A stretch of DNA of 35,201 bases from an uncultured Rhodospirillales bacterium (GTDB lineage Bacteria > Pseudomonadota > Alphaproteobacteria > Reyranellales > Reyranellaceae): assembly GCA_945957125.1 (NCBI GenBank), contig CAMFJT010000027.1, positions 1 through 35,201 on the forward strand, read 5' to 3'. Position numbers and translations under genes: made by a program. Each line of letters starts with the position of its first letter. Positions within the stretch are counted from its first letter, which is position 1. Below, one piece after another: positions 24,744 to 35,137 of this stretch. The notes beneath the pieces were generated by a model. It searched no databases and was not told the DNA's origin. It saw only the letters and a list, made by a program, of their open reading frames with translations.

Positions 24744-25964
24744 CTAGGGACGCGGTGCCTTGCGCGGGACGGTGATGACGAACTCGGTGCCAGGCGCGCG
24801 TGCCTGCACTGCCAGCATGCCGCCGAGCTGGCTGACGAACGCCGTGACGATTCGCATGCCCAGGCCCTTCGGCCGAGCGATGTCGAAGTCGGCCGGCAGC
24901 CCTTCACCCGCGTCGCGCACGGAGATCACCAGCGCGTCGTCGTCACCCGCCGAAAGCCGCACCACGATCTCCGCGTCGGACCCGGTGGAATCGGACGCGT
25001 GCTTGGCAGCATTGGCCACCAGCTCGTTGACGATCAGCGCCGTCGAGACCGCGCGATCGCTGGCAACCTCGATGCCCGGCTGAACCTCGCAACGGATGGC
25101 GCAGTGCGGCACGCTGGCGTCGAGATCGCGGCAGACGGCCTCGATGTATCGGCCGATGTCCATGCGCTGGACGTCGGCGCCGTGCGAAAGCTGCTCGTGC
25201 ACCTTGCCGATCGCCATGACCCTCTGCGCCGCCTCGCCGAGATGCCGATTCAACGTCTCGTCGCCGACCTCGCTGGCCTGCAGCCGGAGCATGCTCGAGA
25301 CGATCATCAGGCTGTTCTTCACCCGGTGATTCATCTCGCCGAGCAGCACCTGCTGCCGGTCGAGCGCGGCGCGCAGGCTGCGCTCGTGACGATCGCGCTC
25401 GATCGCCATGCCGAGAAGATTTGCCGCCCCCTGCAGGAATGCGATGTCCTGCTCGAGGAACTCATCGTCGGAGCGGCTGTCGACCTCGAGCACGCCGAAC
25501 GGCCGGCCGTCACCCTGCAGGATGACGTTCATCGCGCGATGGACGCCGTGCTGCCGCAGGATTTCCGGCGTCCGGAAACGCTCCTCGTTCTCCAGATGGT
25601 TGGAGATCACCGGCTTGCCGGTCCGCAGCGCATACCCCGCCGGCGAGGCCAGATCGGCACCGACCGTCGCGACACCGACCACCCCCGGCGACCAACCGAT
25701 ACCGGCGCGCACCAGGAAGCGGTTCTCCGACGGGATGTACTCCAGGACCTTGGAGAAATCCGCGCGAAGCCCCTGCGCGGCCATGCGCGCGGTGCTGTCG
25801 AGCAGCTCATCGAACGAGGCGCCGTGCAGCGCCGTTACACCCAGCGCCGCCAGGATTTCCTGCTGACGGACGCGTTGGCGCAAGGCGGCGACCGTCGGCT
25901 CCTCGACTTCCTGGGAGGGGCCGGGTTCGACGACTGGTGTCGGACCGTCGCTTGAAGGGGCCAT
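24744..25964 (-). CDS. GAF domain sensor histidine kinase (HWE/HisKA_2 type)
   Basis: 406 residues from ATG 25964; a longer reading to 26066 would overlap the divergent SDR start and adds a low-complexity extension. Residues about 35-190 form a GAF sensor domain (ALHGASFDELLDSTARMAAQGL ... PFGVLEVDSRSDDEFLEQD). The phosphoacceptor is His213 in LGEMNHRVKNSLMIVSSML, typical of HisKA_2, followed by the N box NELVANAAKH (313-322), DAGEGLP (351-357) and GLGMRIV (367-373). No membrane segment or signal peptide is seen, so it is a soluble kinase. No response regulator is adjacent; in alphaproteobacteria such kinases often feed the general stress response. Confidence 0.88.
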   Translation of the reverse strand: MAPSSDGPTPVVEPGPSQEVEEPTVAALRQRVRQQEILAALGVTALHGASFDELLDSTARMAAQGLRADFSKVLEYIPSENRFLVRAGIGWSPGVVGVATVGADLASPAGYALRTGKPVISNHLENEERFRTPEILRQHGVHRAMNVILQGDGRPFGVLEVDSRSDDEFLEQDIAFLQGAANLLGMAIERDRHERSLRAALDRQQVLLGEMNHRVKNSLMIVSSMLRLQASEVGDETLNRHLGEAAQRVMAIGKVHEQLSHGADVQRMDIGRYIEAVCRDLDASVPHCAIRCEVQPGIEVASDRAVSTALIVNELVANAAKHASDSTGSDAEIVVRLSAGDDDALVISVRDAGEGLPADFDIARPKGLGMRIVTAFVSQLGGMLAVQARAPGTEFVITVPRKAPRP

Positions 25965-26064
25965 GGGGTAGGCGATAGCGGCTTCGATTCGACCCGACAA
26001 GGCTGAAATTCGCCGCGTGCCGCTCCCCTTGCCGACGGCCTGCCGGTCGGGCTCTAACGCCCGC

Positions 26065-26781
26065 ATGGACTACGAGCTTCAAGGCAGGACATGCCTCGTG
26101 ACGGGCGCAGGCTCCGGCATTGGCGCGGGCATCGTGCGCCTACTTTCGGCGCAGGGCGCCAGGGTCGTGGCGGCAGCGCGGCGCGCCGACAGGATCGAAC
26201 GCCTCGCGGGCGTGAGCGCGGTCGCCGCCGACGTGACGCGAGCCGACGACCTCGAGCGCCTGGCCGCGCTCGGTCCGGTCGAGATCCTGGTGAATTGCGC
26301 CGGCGGCTCGCGGCCGACCACCCCCGACTCCGGCGACGAGGTCTGGGACGAGGCCTTCGCGCTCAACTTCACCGCCGTCCGCAGGCTCACCACGGCGCTG
26401 CTGCCGGCGATGCGGGCGCGGCGATGGGGCCGCATCGTCAACATCAGCGGCTCGATGGAGCCGCGCGGCCTGAACGCGGCGATCGCCGCCAAGGCCGCGC
26501 TGCACCTGTGGGCCAAGGGCCTGTCGTGCGACATCGCCGCCGACGGCGTGACGCTCAACACCATCCAGCCCGGACGCATCGACAGCGAGCAGATCAGGGA
26601 GAAGCTCCATCCGACCGAGGAATCGCGCCGCAGCTTCATCGAGCGCAACATCCCGATCGGCCATTTCGGCGATCCCTCGGACGTCGCCCACCTCGTCGCC
26701 TTCCTCGCCTCCCCCGCCGCCCGTTACATCACCGGCGCCGTCATCCCCGTCGACGGCGGCATGCGCCGCTTCGCGCACTGA
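26065..26781 (+). CDS. SDR family protein lacking the usual catalytic tyrosine
   Basis: 238 residues from ATG 26065. Rossmann signature TGAGSGIG (13-20), NCAGG (77-81), and the C-terminal GHFGDPSDVAHLVAFLASPAARYITGAVIPVDGG are classical SDR features. The active-site line, however, reads GLNAAIAAKAAL: Lys143 is present but the YxxxK tyrosine is Ala139. Without it normal hydride-transfer chemistry is doubtful, so it may use another residue or act as a binding protein. Diverges from the histidine kinase with a 100-base gap and no evident ribosome site. Reaction unknown. Confidence 0.87.
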   Translation: MDYELQGRTCLVTGAGSGIGAGIVRLLSAQGARVVAAARRADRIERLAGVSAVAADVTRADDLERLAALGPVEILVNCAGGSRPTTPDSGDEVWDEAFALNFTAVRRLTTALLPAMRARRWGRIVNISGSMEPRGLNAAIAAKAALHLWAKGLSCDIAADGVTLNTIQPGRIDSEQIREKLHPTEESRRSFIERNIPIGHFGDPSDVAHLVAFLASPAARYITGAVIPVDGGMRRFAH

Positions 26782-26798
26782 GCTCGCTTTGCTTTCTT

Positions 26799-27004
26799 CT
26801 CCTCTCCCGCTACGGGGGCAGGGAATTCGCATATGAGCAAAGCATCGTCGTCCCGACCGGAGCCGAGCGCAGCGAGGCGTAGCGGAGGCACCTACTCTCG
26901 CAATGTCTGCCGGGACGAACAGGTCCCGCGACTACGCTTCGCTCCGCTCGGGACGACAGCAAATGGCTCATATGCGAATGCCCTGCCCTAGCGGGGGAGA
27001 GGAG
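26799..27004. repeat. nested ~206-bp inverted-repeat element
   Basis: Outer arms 26799-26839 and 26966-27004 are near reverse complements (CTCCTCTCCC...ATTCGCATATGAGC against its complement). Inside, CGTCGTCCCGACCGGAGC and GCTCCGCTCGGGACGAC form a second inverted pair. No open frame for a transposase is present. The right arm ends in GGGGGAGAGGAG, just before the monooxygenase start. Looks like a small non-autonomous palindromic element. Confidence 0.75.
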
Positions 27005-27012
27005 TATGACGG

Positions 27013-28368
27013 ATGAGAAGCGACAAATTCCTCCGCGGGCGAGAGGACGACGTGCAGCAGGAACAAAGCGGGCAGCAGCGGCAGATGCGGCTCGGCGTCT
27101 TCGTGCAGGTGCCGGGCCATCATGTCGGCGGCTGGCGGCATCCCGACGCCGTCACGACCGATTGGCCCAACCTGCCGCTGATGCAGCGCATCGCGGCGAC
27201 AGCCGAGCGCGGCAGGTTCGACATGTTCTTCCTCGGCGACGGCTTCGCGACGGGCTACGACGAGCACCCCTCGACGATCGGCAAGTTCGAGCCGCTGACC
27301 CTGCTCGCCGCGCTGGCGATGACGACCACGAGGCTCGGCCTCGCCGCTACCGGCTCGACGACCTATGCCGAGCCCTATCACGTGGCGCGCGGCTTCGCCT
27401 CTCTCGACCACATCTCCGGGGGCCGCGCGGCGTGGAACGTCGTGACCACCGCCTATGCCAAGTCGAGCGCGGTGTTCGGCCGTCCTCATCCGCCGCATGC
27501 CGAGCGCTACGCGATGGCGGAGGAGTTCGTCACGGCCTGCCGCCTGCTGTGGGATTCCTGGGACGACGATGCCTTCGTCGGCGACAAGCTGGCCGGCCGG
27601 TTCGTGCGGCCGGGCAGCCTGCAGGTGCCGCACTTCCAGGGCCGCTACTTCACCGTCGACGGCGCGCTGAACGTTCCGCGTGCGCCGCAGGGCCATCCGG
27701 TGCTGATCCAGGCCGGCTCCTCCGGTCCTGGCCAGGCGCTGGCCGCGCGAATCGCCGACGTCGTGTTCACCGCCCAGAACGACCCGGCCGAAGCCTTGGC
27801 CTTCTACAGGGCGATCAAGGCGCAGGCCGTAAGTTTCGGCCGCCGTGCGGAGGAGGTGCTGGTGATGCCGGGGGTTATGCCGGTCGTCGGCCGGACGCAA
27901 GCCGAGGCGCAGGCATTGTTTGCCGAGCTCAACCGCAACATCGACACCGGACAGGCCTTCACCGTGCTGTCGGAGCGGCTCGGCATGGACATGTCCGCCT
28001 TTCCCATGGATGGCCCGGTGCCGACGCCGCCTCCGACCGAACATCTCAAGAGCCGGGCTGCGTTGCTGATGGAGATGGCCAGGCGCGACGATCTCACCCT
28101 GCGCGAGCTCTATTATCGCGTCGCCGCCGCGCGCGGCCACCTGCTGCTGGTCGGCACGCCGCCGCAGGTCGCCGACGTGCTCGAACGCTGGTTCCGGACC
28201 GGCGCGGCGGACGGCTTCAATGTCATGCCGCCCTTCTTCCCGGGCCCGTTCGACGCCTTCGTGGACAGCGTGGTGCCGATCCTGCAGGAGCGCGGCCTCT
28301 TCCGCGCGGACTATGCAGGAAGCACCCTGCGCGACCATCTCGGGCTCGAGCGTCCGGTGCGCAACTGA
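27013..28368 (+). CDS. NtaA/SnaA/DszA-type FMN-dependent monooxygenase
   Basis: 451 residues of the bacterial luciferase-like superfamily, NtaA group. The core starts at MRLGVFVQVPGHHVGGWRHP (about 25-44), with AERGRFDMFFLGDGF, TTRLGLAATGSTTYAEPYHVARGFASLDHISGGRAAWNVVT and PVLIQAGSSGPGQALAAR as further family blocks. These enzymes use reduced FMN from a separate reductase and O2 to attack nitrilotriacetate, sulfones and other compounds; no reductase gene is adjacent. Two starts are possible: 27013 (chosen, GAGGAG eight bases upstream) or an internal Met at 27085. Substrate unknown. Confidence 0.88.
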   Translation: MRSDKFLRGREDDVQQEQSGQQRQMRLGVFVQVPGHHVGGWRHPDAVTTDWPNLPLMQRIAATAERGRFDMFFLGDGFATGYDEHPSTIGKFEPLTLLAALAMTTTRLGLAATGSTTYAEPYHVARGFASLDHISGGRAAWNVVTTAYAKSSAVFGRPHPPHAERYAMAEEFVTACRLLWDSWDDDAFVGDKLAGRFVRPGSLQVPHFQGRYFTVDGALNVPRAPQGHPVLIQAGSSGPGQALAARIADVVFTAQNDPAEALAFYRAIKAQAVSFGRRAEEVLVMPGVMPVVGRTQAEAQALFAELNRNIDTGQAFTVLSERLGMDMSAFPMDGPVPTPPPTEHLKSRAALLMEMARRDDLTLRELYYRVAAARGHLLLVGTPPQVADVLERWFRTGAADGFNVMPPFFPGPFDAFVDSVVPILQERGLFRADYAGSTLRDHLGLERPVRN

Positions 28369-28378
28369 CTCTCTCCCC

Positions 28379-28409
28379 TTGCGCCGGCCGCCCCGACTCC
28401 TGATATAAC
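28379..28409 (+). promoter_or_regulatory. promoter of the SRP RNA gene
   Basis: TTGCGC (28379-28384) and TATAAC (28404-28409), or GATATA two bases earlier giving a 17-base spacer. The -10 box ends about seven bases before the inferred 5' end of the RNA at 28416, so position agrees with function. Confidence 0.6.
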
Positions 28410-28415
28410 GCCCTC

Positions 28416-28507
28416 GAGGGGCCGGTGTGGGCGGAGCAGTCGCCAACCCGGTCAGATCCGGAAGGAAGCAGCCGTAACGAATTCGCTTCGGGTCATGCCG
28501 GTCTCTC
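28416..28507 (+). ncRNA. ffs: signal recognition particle RNA (4.5S, small bacterial type)
   Basis: The universally conserved SRP domain is present at 28451-28473 (GTCAGATCCGGAAGGAAG followed by CAGCC), with flanking GC-rich segments that pair GAG..CCGG at the 5' end with CCGGTCTC at the 3' end to form the long hairpin. About 92 nt, the size of the short SRP RNA of alphaproteobacteria. It binds Ffh and targets ribosomes making membrane proteins. Position just upstream of dnaX is common in this class. The exact ends are approximate. Confidence 0.93.
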
Positions 28508-28610
28508 ACCTGCCGCCAGGCGCGCGCCGCCGCCACGGGCGCAGGCGGCCCGCGCGCGACGACCGCCGGGCCTGAGGGGCCACGGCGCATACCGACGGGT
28601 CGGGATTGGC

Positions 28611-30365
28611 ATGCCGGAAGCCCAGGAATCGCTTCCCTACCGGGTCCTCGCCCGCAAATATCGCCCCGTCGACTTCACCACTCTCGTCGGCCAGGAAGCC
28701 ATGGTGCGCACCTTGCGCAACGCCATCGCGACCGGCCGCATCGCCCACGCCTTCATGCTCACCGGCGTGCGCGGGGTCGGCAAGACCACCACCGCCCGCA
28801 TCATCTCGCGCGCGCTCAACTGCGTCGGGCCGGACGGCACGGGTGGGCCGACCGTCGATCCCTGCGGCGTCTGCGAGCATTGCGTGGCGATCCAGGAGGA
28901 TCGCGACGTCGACGTGATCGAGATGGATGCCGCCTCGCGCACCGGCGTGGCCGACGCGCGCGAGCTGATCGAGGGCGTGCGCTACCGGCCGGTCTCGGCA
29001 CGCTACAAGGTGTACATCATCGACGAAGTGCACATGCTGTCGAACCAGGCCTTCAACGCGCTGCTGAAGACGCTGGAAGAACCGCCGCCGCACGTGAAGT
29101 TCGTCTTCGCCACGACCGAGATCCGCAAGGTACCGGTGACGGTGCTGAGCCGCTGCCAGCGCTTCGACCTCAAGCGTGTGCCGCAGGACGCGCTGGTCGC
29201 GCATTTCGGCAAGATCGCCGAGCTCGAGAAGGTCGAGATCTCGCCCGAGGCGCTGGCGCTGGTGGCGCGTGCCGCCGACGGCTCGGTGCGCGACGGGCTG
29301 TCGATGCTCGACCAGGCGATCGCTCACGGCGGCGGCGTGGTCGATGCCGCGCAGGTTCGCGACATGCTGGGCCTGGCCGACCGCAGCCGCGTGCTGGACC
29401 TGTTCGAGAAGACCATGCGCGGCGACGCAGCCGCCGTCGTCGCGGCCCTGGGCGAGATGCACGATGCCGGCGCCGACCCGGTGGTGATCCTGCAGGACCT
29501 GCTCGAGCTGACCCACTGGGTGACGCGCCTCAAGGTCACGCCCGAGGCGGGCGCGAGCAATGCCGACACCGAGCGGGCGCAGGGCCTCGCGATGGCGGGC
29601 AAGCTGTCGATGGCCTCGCTGACGCGGGCCTGGGCGATGCTGATGAAGGGTCTGCAGGAGACGCTCGCCGCACCCTCGCCGGTGCGTGCCGCCGAGATGG
29701 CGCTGATCCGCCTCTGCTACGCCGCCGACCTGCCCTCGCCCGCCGATGCGCTGAAGGCTCTTCAGGGCGGCGGCACGGTGCCCGCCACGTCGTCTCCGCC
29801 CCCCGCGCCGCGCGGCGGCGGTGGAGGCGCCCCGGCAGCACGGCTTGCCTCGCAGCCGGCGTCGGCGATAGCGGCCCAACCCGCTCCGGCCGAGCCGCTG
29901 CCCAATCCCCGGAGCTTCACCGAGGTCGTGGCACTGTTCGAGGCGCGCCGCGAGCCGCGCATCGTCAACTCGCTGATGCACCACGTGCACGAAGTGCGCT
30001 GCGAGCCGGGCCTGATCGAGTTCCGGCCCGAGCCCACCGCGCCAAGCGACCTCGCGTCGCGGCTGAGCGAGCTGCTGGGCAAGTGGACCGGCCGGCGCTG
30101 GATCGCCTCGGTCTCGAGCGCCGAGGGCAAGCCGACCTTGTCGCAGCAGAAGACGGCCAACGCCGACACGCTGCGCGCCACGGCCGAAGCCGACCCGCTG
30201 GTGCAGGCCATACTAAGGACATTTCCCGGCGCCAAGCTGGAGGCGGTGCGGCGCAAGGGCGACGACGCGTCCATGGTCGCCGGCCTCCACGGCGTCCCGC
30301 AGGACGAGCCCCCGCCGGCCGAGGAATACCCGGCCGACGACGACATACCGGAAAGCGAGTACTGA
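28611..30365 (+). CDS. dnaX: DNA polymerase III subunits gamma and tau
   Basis: 584 residues from ATG 28611, just before the conserved [10 protein letters not shown]. Walker [10 protein letters not shown] (52-60), four zinc-binding cysteines (71, 85, 88, 91), Walker B DEVH (138-141) and sensor-1 SRC (180-182) identify the clamp-loader ATPase. Domain III follows to about 375, then a proline/alanine/glycine-rich linker (about 380-430) and a tau-type C-terminal domain. No A-rich slippery heptamer was seen, so a separate gamma by frameshift is not supported. The longer open frame upstream runs through the SRP RNA and is not coding. The stop overlaps the ybaB start by one base. Confidence 0.97.
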   Translation: MPEAQESLPYRVLARKYRPVDFTTLVGQEAMVRTLRNAIATGRIAHAFMLTGVRGVGKTTTARIISRALNCVGPDGTGGPTVDPCGVCEHCVAIQEDRDVDVIEMDAASRTGVADARELIEGVRYRPVSARYKVYIIDEVHMLSNQAFNALLKTLEEPPPHVKFVFATTEIRKVPVTVLSRCQRFDLKRVPQDALVAHFGKIAELEKVEISPEALALVARAADGSVRDGLSMLDQAIAHGGGVVDAAQVRDMLGLADRSRVLDLFEKTMRGDAAAVVAALGEMHDAGADPVVILQDLLELTHWVTRLKVTPEAGASNADTERAQGLAMAGKLSMASLTRAWAMLMKGLQETLAAPSPVRAAEMALIRLCYAADLPSPADALKALQGGGTVPATSSPPPAPRGGGGGAPAARLASQPASAIAAQPAPAEPLPNPRSFTEVVALFEARREPRIVNSLMHHVHEVRCEPGLIEFRPEPTAPSDLASRLSELLGKWTGRRWIASVSSAEGKPTLSQQKTANADTLRATAEADPLVQAILRTFPGAKLEAVRRKGDDASMVAGLHGVPQDEPPPAEEYPADDDIPESEY

Positions 30366-30694
30366 TGTTCGACAAGCTCAAGGACCTCGGCGGCCTGATG
30401 CAGCAGGCCCAGCAGATGCAGCAGAAGGTGAAGGAGCTGCAGGACCAGCTCGAGCGCCTGGAGATCGTCGGCATCTCGGGCGCCGGCCTGGTCAAGGTCA
30501 CCGTCAATGGCCGCAACGAGACGCGCCGGGTCGAGATCGACGCCTCGCTGTTCAAGCCCGAGGACAAGGGCGTGGTGGAGGACCTGATCGTCGCCGCCGC
30601 CAACGACGCGCGCGGCAAGGTCGAGCAGACCGTGCAGGAGCAGATGAAGTCGATCACCGGCGGCCTGCCCCTGCCCCCCGGCTTCAAGCTGTGA
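30365..30694 (+). CDS. YbaB/EbfC family nucleoid-associated protein
   Basis: 109 residues, usual family length. Starts [20 protein letters not shown], an amphipathic helix, followed by [20 protein letters not shown] and the C-terminal [10 protein letters not shown]. Members are dimers that bind DNA; in the conserved dnaX-ybaB-recR order it is expected to act in DNA maintenance. The ATG overlaps the dnaX TGA (TGATG), so translation is coupled. Confidence 0.96.
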   Translation: MFDKLKDLGGLMQQAQQMQQKVKELQDQLERLEIVGISGAGLVKVTVNGRNETRRVEIDASLFKPEDKGVVEDLIVAAANDARGKVEQTVQEQMKSITGGLPLPPGFKL

Positions 30695-30708
30695 CCTCCC
30701 TTTCTTCC

Positions 30709-30836
30709 CCTCCCCCGTCTTCGGGGGAGGTGGCCGCGTCTTACGCGGACGGAGGGGGTCAGCCTCACGCAACACCGTCACTCTTGACCCCCTCCGTCGC
30801 GGATTACCGCGCCACCTCCCCCGAAGACGGGGGAGG
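30709..30836. repeat. GC-rich palindrome between ybaB and recR
   Basis: Left arm 30709-30761 and right arm 30785-30836 are near-exact reverse complements (CCTCCCCCGTCTTCGGGGGA... to GGAGGGGGTCA), with a few mismatches in the middle and a 23-base loop. Each arm holds a smaller palindrome of its own. It occupies most of the 192-base gap in a normally tight gene trio. Confidence 0.85.
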
Positions 30837-30886
30837 AGAATGAAGGGCTAGAGCATGGCTACGTCCCTACTGTTCGTGGAACACCC

Positions 30887-31480
30887 ATGAACGGCCCCGA
30901 GATCGAGCGGCTGATCCAGTTGCTCGGGCGGCTGCCGGGGCTGGGGCCGCGCTCGGCGCGACGGGTGGCGCTGCACCTGCTGAAGAAGCGCGAGGTGCTG
31001 ATGCAGCCATTGAGCGCCGCGCTGGCCGATGCGGCGCGCGCGATCAGGCCGTGCTCGACCTGCGGAAATCTCGACACCATCGACCCCTGCTCGATCTGCG
31101 CCGATCCCCGGCGCGACCGCAGCCTGCTCTGCGTGGTCGAGGATGTCGGCGACCTGTGGGCGATGGAGCGCGGCCGGATCTTCTCCGGCCTCTATCACGT
31201 GCTGGGCGGCACCCTGTCGGCGCTCGACGGTATCGGGCCGGACGAGCTCAATATCGGCAGCCTGCTGCAGCGTGTGAAGGAAGGCTCCGTCCGTGAGGTC
31301 ATCGTCGCCACCAACGCCACCGTCGACGGCCAGACGACCGCCCATTATCTCGCCGAGCGCCTGGCCGATTGCGGCGTGCCGGTGACGCGGCTGGCGCACG
31401 GCGTGCCGGTCGGCGGCGAGCTCGACTGGCTGGACGACGGCACGCTGGCGACCGCGCTCAAGGCGCGGCGCGCGCTCTGA
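30887..31480 (+). CDS. recR: recombination mediator protein RecR
   Basis: 197 residues. N-terminal helix-hairpin-helix [18 protein letters not shown] (15-32), zinc finger with Cys56, Cys59, Cys68 and Cys71, then a Toprim domain beginning [15 protein letters not shown] and including [21 protein letters not shown]. RecR works with RecO/RecF to load RecA at gaps. Gene order dnaX-ybaB-recR is conserved in many bacteria; here the palindromic element separates it from ybaB. Confidence 0.97.
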   Translation: MNGPEIERLIQLLGRLPGLGPRSARRVALHLLKKREVLMQPLSAALADAARAIRPCSTCGNLDTIDPCSICADPRRDRSLLCVVEDVGDLWAMERGRIFSGLYHVLGGTLSALDGIGPDELNIGSLLQRVKEGSVREVIVATNATVDGQTTAHYLAERLADCGVPVTRLAHGVPVGGELDWLDDGTLATALKARRAL

Positions 31481-31490
31481 GCCGGACGGC

Positions 31491-32093
31491 ATGAGCGTCG
31501 ATACGCTTGCCGCGCTCGCGGTGTCGCTGGGAGCGAGCTGGGCCAGCGGCCTCAATCCCTATGCTGCCGTCCTGGTCATGGGCGGGGCGCAGATGCTCGG
31601 GCTGGCCAGCCTGCCGCACGACCTGCAGGTGCTGGGCTCACCCTGGGTGCTGGCCATCGCCGCGGTGCTCTTCGCGATCAACTTCCTCGCCGACAAGATC
31701 CCGCTGATCGACAGCCTGAACGACGTGCTGCACACCTTCGTGCGTATCCCGGCCGGGGCGCTGCTCGCCTTCGGAGCGGCCGATCAGTTCGGACCGGAAG
31801 CGGCAACCATCGCCGCGCTTCTGGGCGGCACCCTCGCCGCGGGAAGCCACATCGCCAAGACCGGCACGCGCGCGCTGATCAACACCTCGCCCGAGCCGTT
31901 CAGCAACATCGCTGCCTCGTTCACCGAGGACGGGCTGGTGATCGGCGGCCTGCTGCTCGCGATCGCCCATCCGATCACATTTTTGTGCCTTCTGGCGCTG
32001 TTCGTGGTCGCACTCATCTGGTTGCTGCCGAAGCTCGTGCGTCTGGCGCTGATGCCGTTCCGCCGCCTGGCGCGCTGGCGCCGAGTGCCCTGA
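31491..32093 (+). CDS. DUF4126 membrane protein
   Basis: 200 residues, four to five hydrophobic segments. Family marks: SWASGLNPYAAVLVMGG, FLADKIPLIDSLNDVLHTFVRIPAGALLAFGAA, and STEPFSN-like TSPEPFSNIAASFTEDG. It begins ten bases after recR and is probably cotranscribed. No known function. Confidence 0.85.
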   Translation: MSVDTLAALAVSLGASWASGLNPYAAVLVMGGAQMLGLASLPHDLQVLGSPWVLAIAAVLFAINFLADKIPLIDSLNDVLHTFVRIPAGALLAFGAADQFGPEAATIAALLGGTLAAGSHIAKTGTRALINTSPEPFSNIAASFTEDGLVIGGLLLAIAHPITFLCLLALFVVALIWLLPKLVRLALMPFRRLARWRRVP

Positions 32094-32142
32094 AGAAAAC
32101 TTCCATTCGGTTGCAGTCGCGCTACACTCTGCGGGCAACAAC

Positions 32143-32877
32143 ATGTTCATTCGCCAGAACATCCAGACCCTGCGATTTTTTCGCACCACGCCGGCGATGC
32201 GCTGCCCTTACCTGCCGCATCGGCTGGAGACCAAGCTCGTCACGGAGCTGAGCGGTCCAGACGCGATCTCGCAGCACGACACGCTGACCGACGCCGGCTT
32301 CAGGCGGTCGCACCATTTCGTCTACAAGCCGCTTTGCGAGGGCTGCCGCTCCTGCGTGCCGGTACGCATCCGGGTGCGCGACTTCGATCCCAGCCGCATC
32401 CAGCGGCGGATCATGAAGCGCAACGATCATGTCCACGCCACCGAGGTCCAGGCTCTGGCGACCGGGGAGCAGTATGCGCTCTTCTCGCGCTACGTGACGG
32501 CCCGCCATCGCGACGGCGACATGGCGGACATGGATTTCGACGACTACCGTGCCATGGTCGAGGAAAGCCCGGTCGAGACGGCGATCATCGAGTTCCGCGA
32601 CGATTCGGCCGACGGCAGGCTGGTCGGCGCCTGCCTGGTCGACTGGCTGTCGAGCGGCGTGTCGGCGGTCTACAGCTATTTCGACCCGCAGGACCCGCGA
32701 CGCGGGCTCGGCACCTACATGATCCTGTGGCTGGCCGAAGCGGCCGCCCGGCGCGGCCTGCCCTATGTCTATCTCGGCTACTGGATCGCCGATTCCAGCA
32801 AGATGGCCTACAAGCGCGCTTTCCGGCCACTGGAGTTCTTCGGTGCCGACGGCTGGACGGAACTGCCTACGACTTAG
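32143..32877 (+). CDS. bpt: aspartate/glutamate leucyltransferase (arginyltransferase family)
   Basis: 244 residues, standard length. N-terminal CPYLPHRLETKLVTEL with Cys21, then CEGCRSCVPVRIRV with Cys65, Cys68 and Cys71; the C-terminal half has the GNAT-like fold with FDPQDPRRGLGTYMILW and YVYLGYWIADSSKMAYKRAFRPLE. The enzyme adds leucine (Bpt) to N-terminal Asp/Glu, or arginine in Ate relatives, marking proteins for the N-degron ClpSAP pathway. A likely own promoter (TTCCAT at 32101, TACACT at 32123) lies in the 49-base gap after DUF4126. Confidence 0.93.
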   Translation: MFIRQNIQTLRFFRTTPAMRCPYLPHRLETKLVTELSGPDAISQHDTLTDAGFRRSHHFVYKPLCEGCRSCVPVRIRVRDFDPSRIQRRIMKRNDHVHATEVQALATGEQYALFSRYVTARHRDGDMADMDFDDYRAMVEESPVETAIIEFRDDSADGRLVGACLVDWLSSGVSAVYSYFDPQDPRRGLGTYMILWLAEAAARRGLPYVYLGYWIADSSKMAYKRAFRPLEFFGADGWTELPTT

Positions 32878-33000
32878 GCAGCGTCGCCCTTGGAGCGACT
32901 TGTCGCTGGCGTGATTTCGCGCCACGGGCTATGACGGCCTCCTCCCCGGCGAGAGGGGGGCAAAGAAAACAAGTAACAACTCGCAAACGGGGAGAGGGGT

Positions 33001-33542
33001 TTGGGCTTCCTGCTGAAAATCAGCGCGTTCATCGACGTCGTGAACGAGAAGATCGGCGGCGTCTGCAATTGGCTGGTGCTGCTGGCCTGCGTCGTCAGCG
33101 CGGCCAACGCCATGGTGCGCTACGCCTACGACATGAGCTCCAACGCGTGGCTCGAGGTGCAGTGGTACATGTTCGCCGTCATCGTGATGTTCGGCGCTGC
33201 CTACACGTTGAAACGCAACGAGCACGTCCGGGTCGACCTGCTCTACATGACCTTGAGCCGGCGCGGCCAGCTCTGGGTCGACATCCTCGGCACCATCTTC
33301 TTCCTGATCCCGACCTGCGCCATCCTCGCCTGGCTGAGCTGGCCCTTCTTCATGCAGGCCTTCAACGTCAACGAGCACTCCTCCAACGCCGGCGGCCTGG
33401 TGCGCTGGCCGATCAAGCTGGTCCTGCCCGTCGGCTTCGTGCTCGTCGCGCTGCAGGGGCTCTCCGAACTCATCAAGCGCGTGGCCTTCCTCAACGACAT
33501 CCCGGTCGAGAGCCTCGAAGCGCACTACGAGAGGCCGACCCA

Positions 33543-33546
<4 letters not shown>
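33001..33546 (+). CDS. TRAP transporter small permease subunit (DctQ)
   Basis: 181 residues with four membrane segments. The start is TTG at 33001, with GGGGAGAGGGG just upstream; the first in-frame ATG would remove the whole first membrane helix. Conserved W and the sequence LEVQWYMFAVIVMFGAAYTLKRNEHVRVDLLY are typical of DctQ. It joins the large subunit DctM in secondary uptake of carboxylates and related compounds. The stop overlaps the dctM start (ATGA). No DctP binding protein is in the window. Confidence 0.92.
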
Positions 33547-35135
<1,589 letters not shown>

Positions 35136-35137
35136 CT

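Noticed and set aside
28425-28610. N-terminal extension of dnaX
   Set aside because: This stretch contains the SRP RNA gene; DnaX homology begins at 28611.
28611-30365. Programmed frameshift in dnaX giving gamma
   Set aside because: No A-rich slippery heptamer or similar site was seen at the end of domain III.
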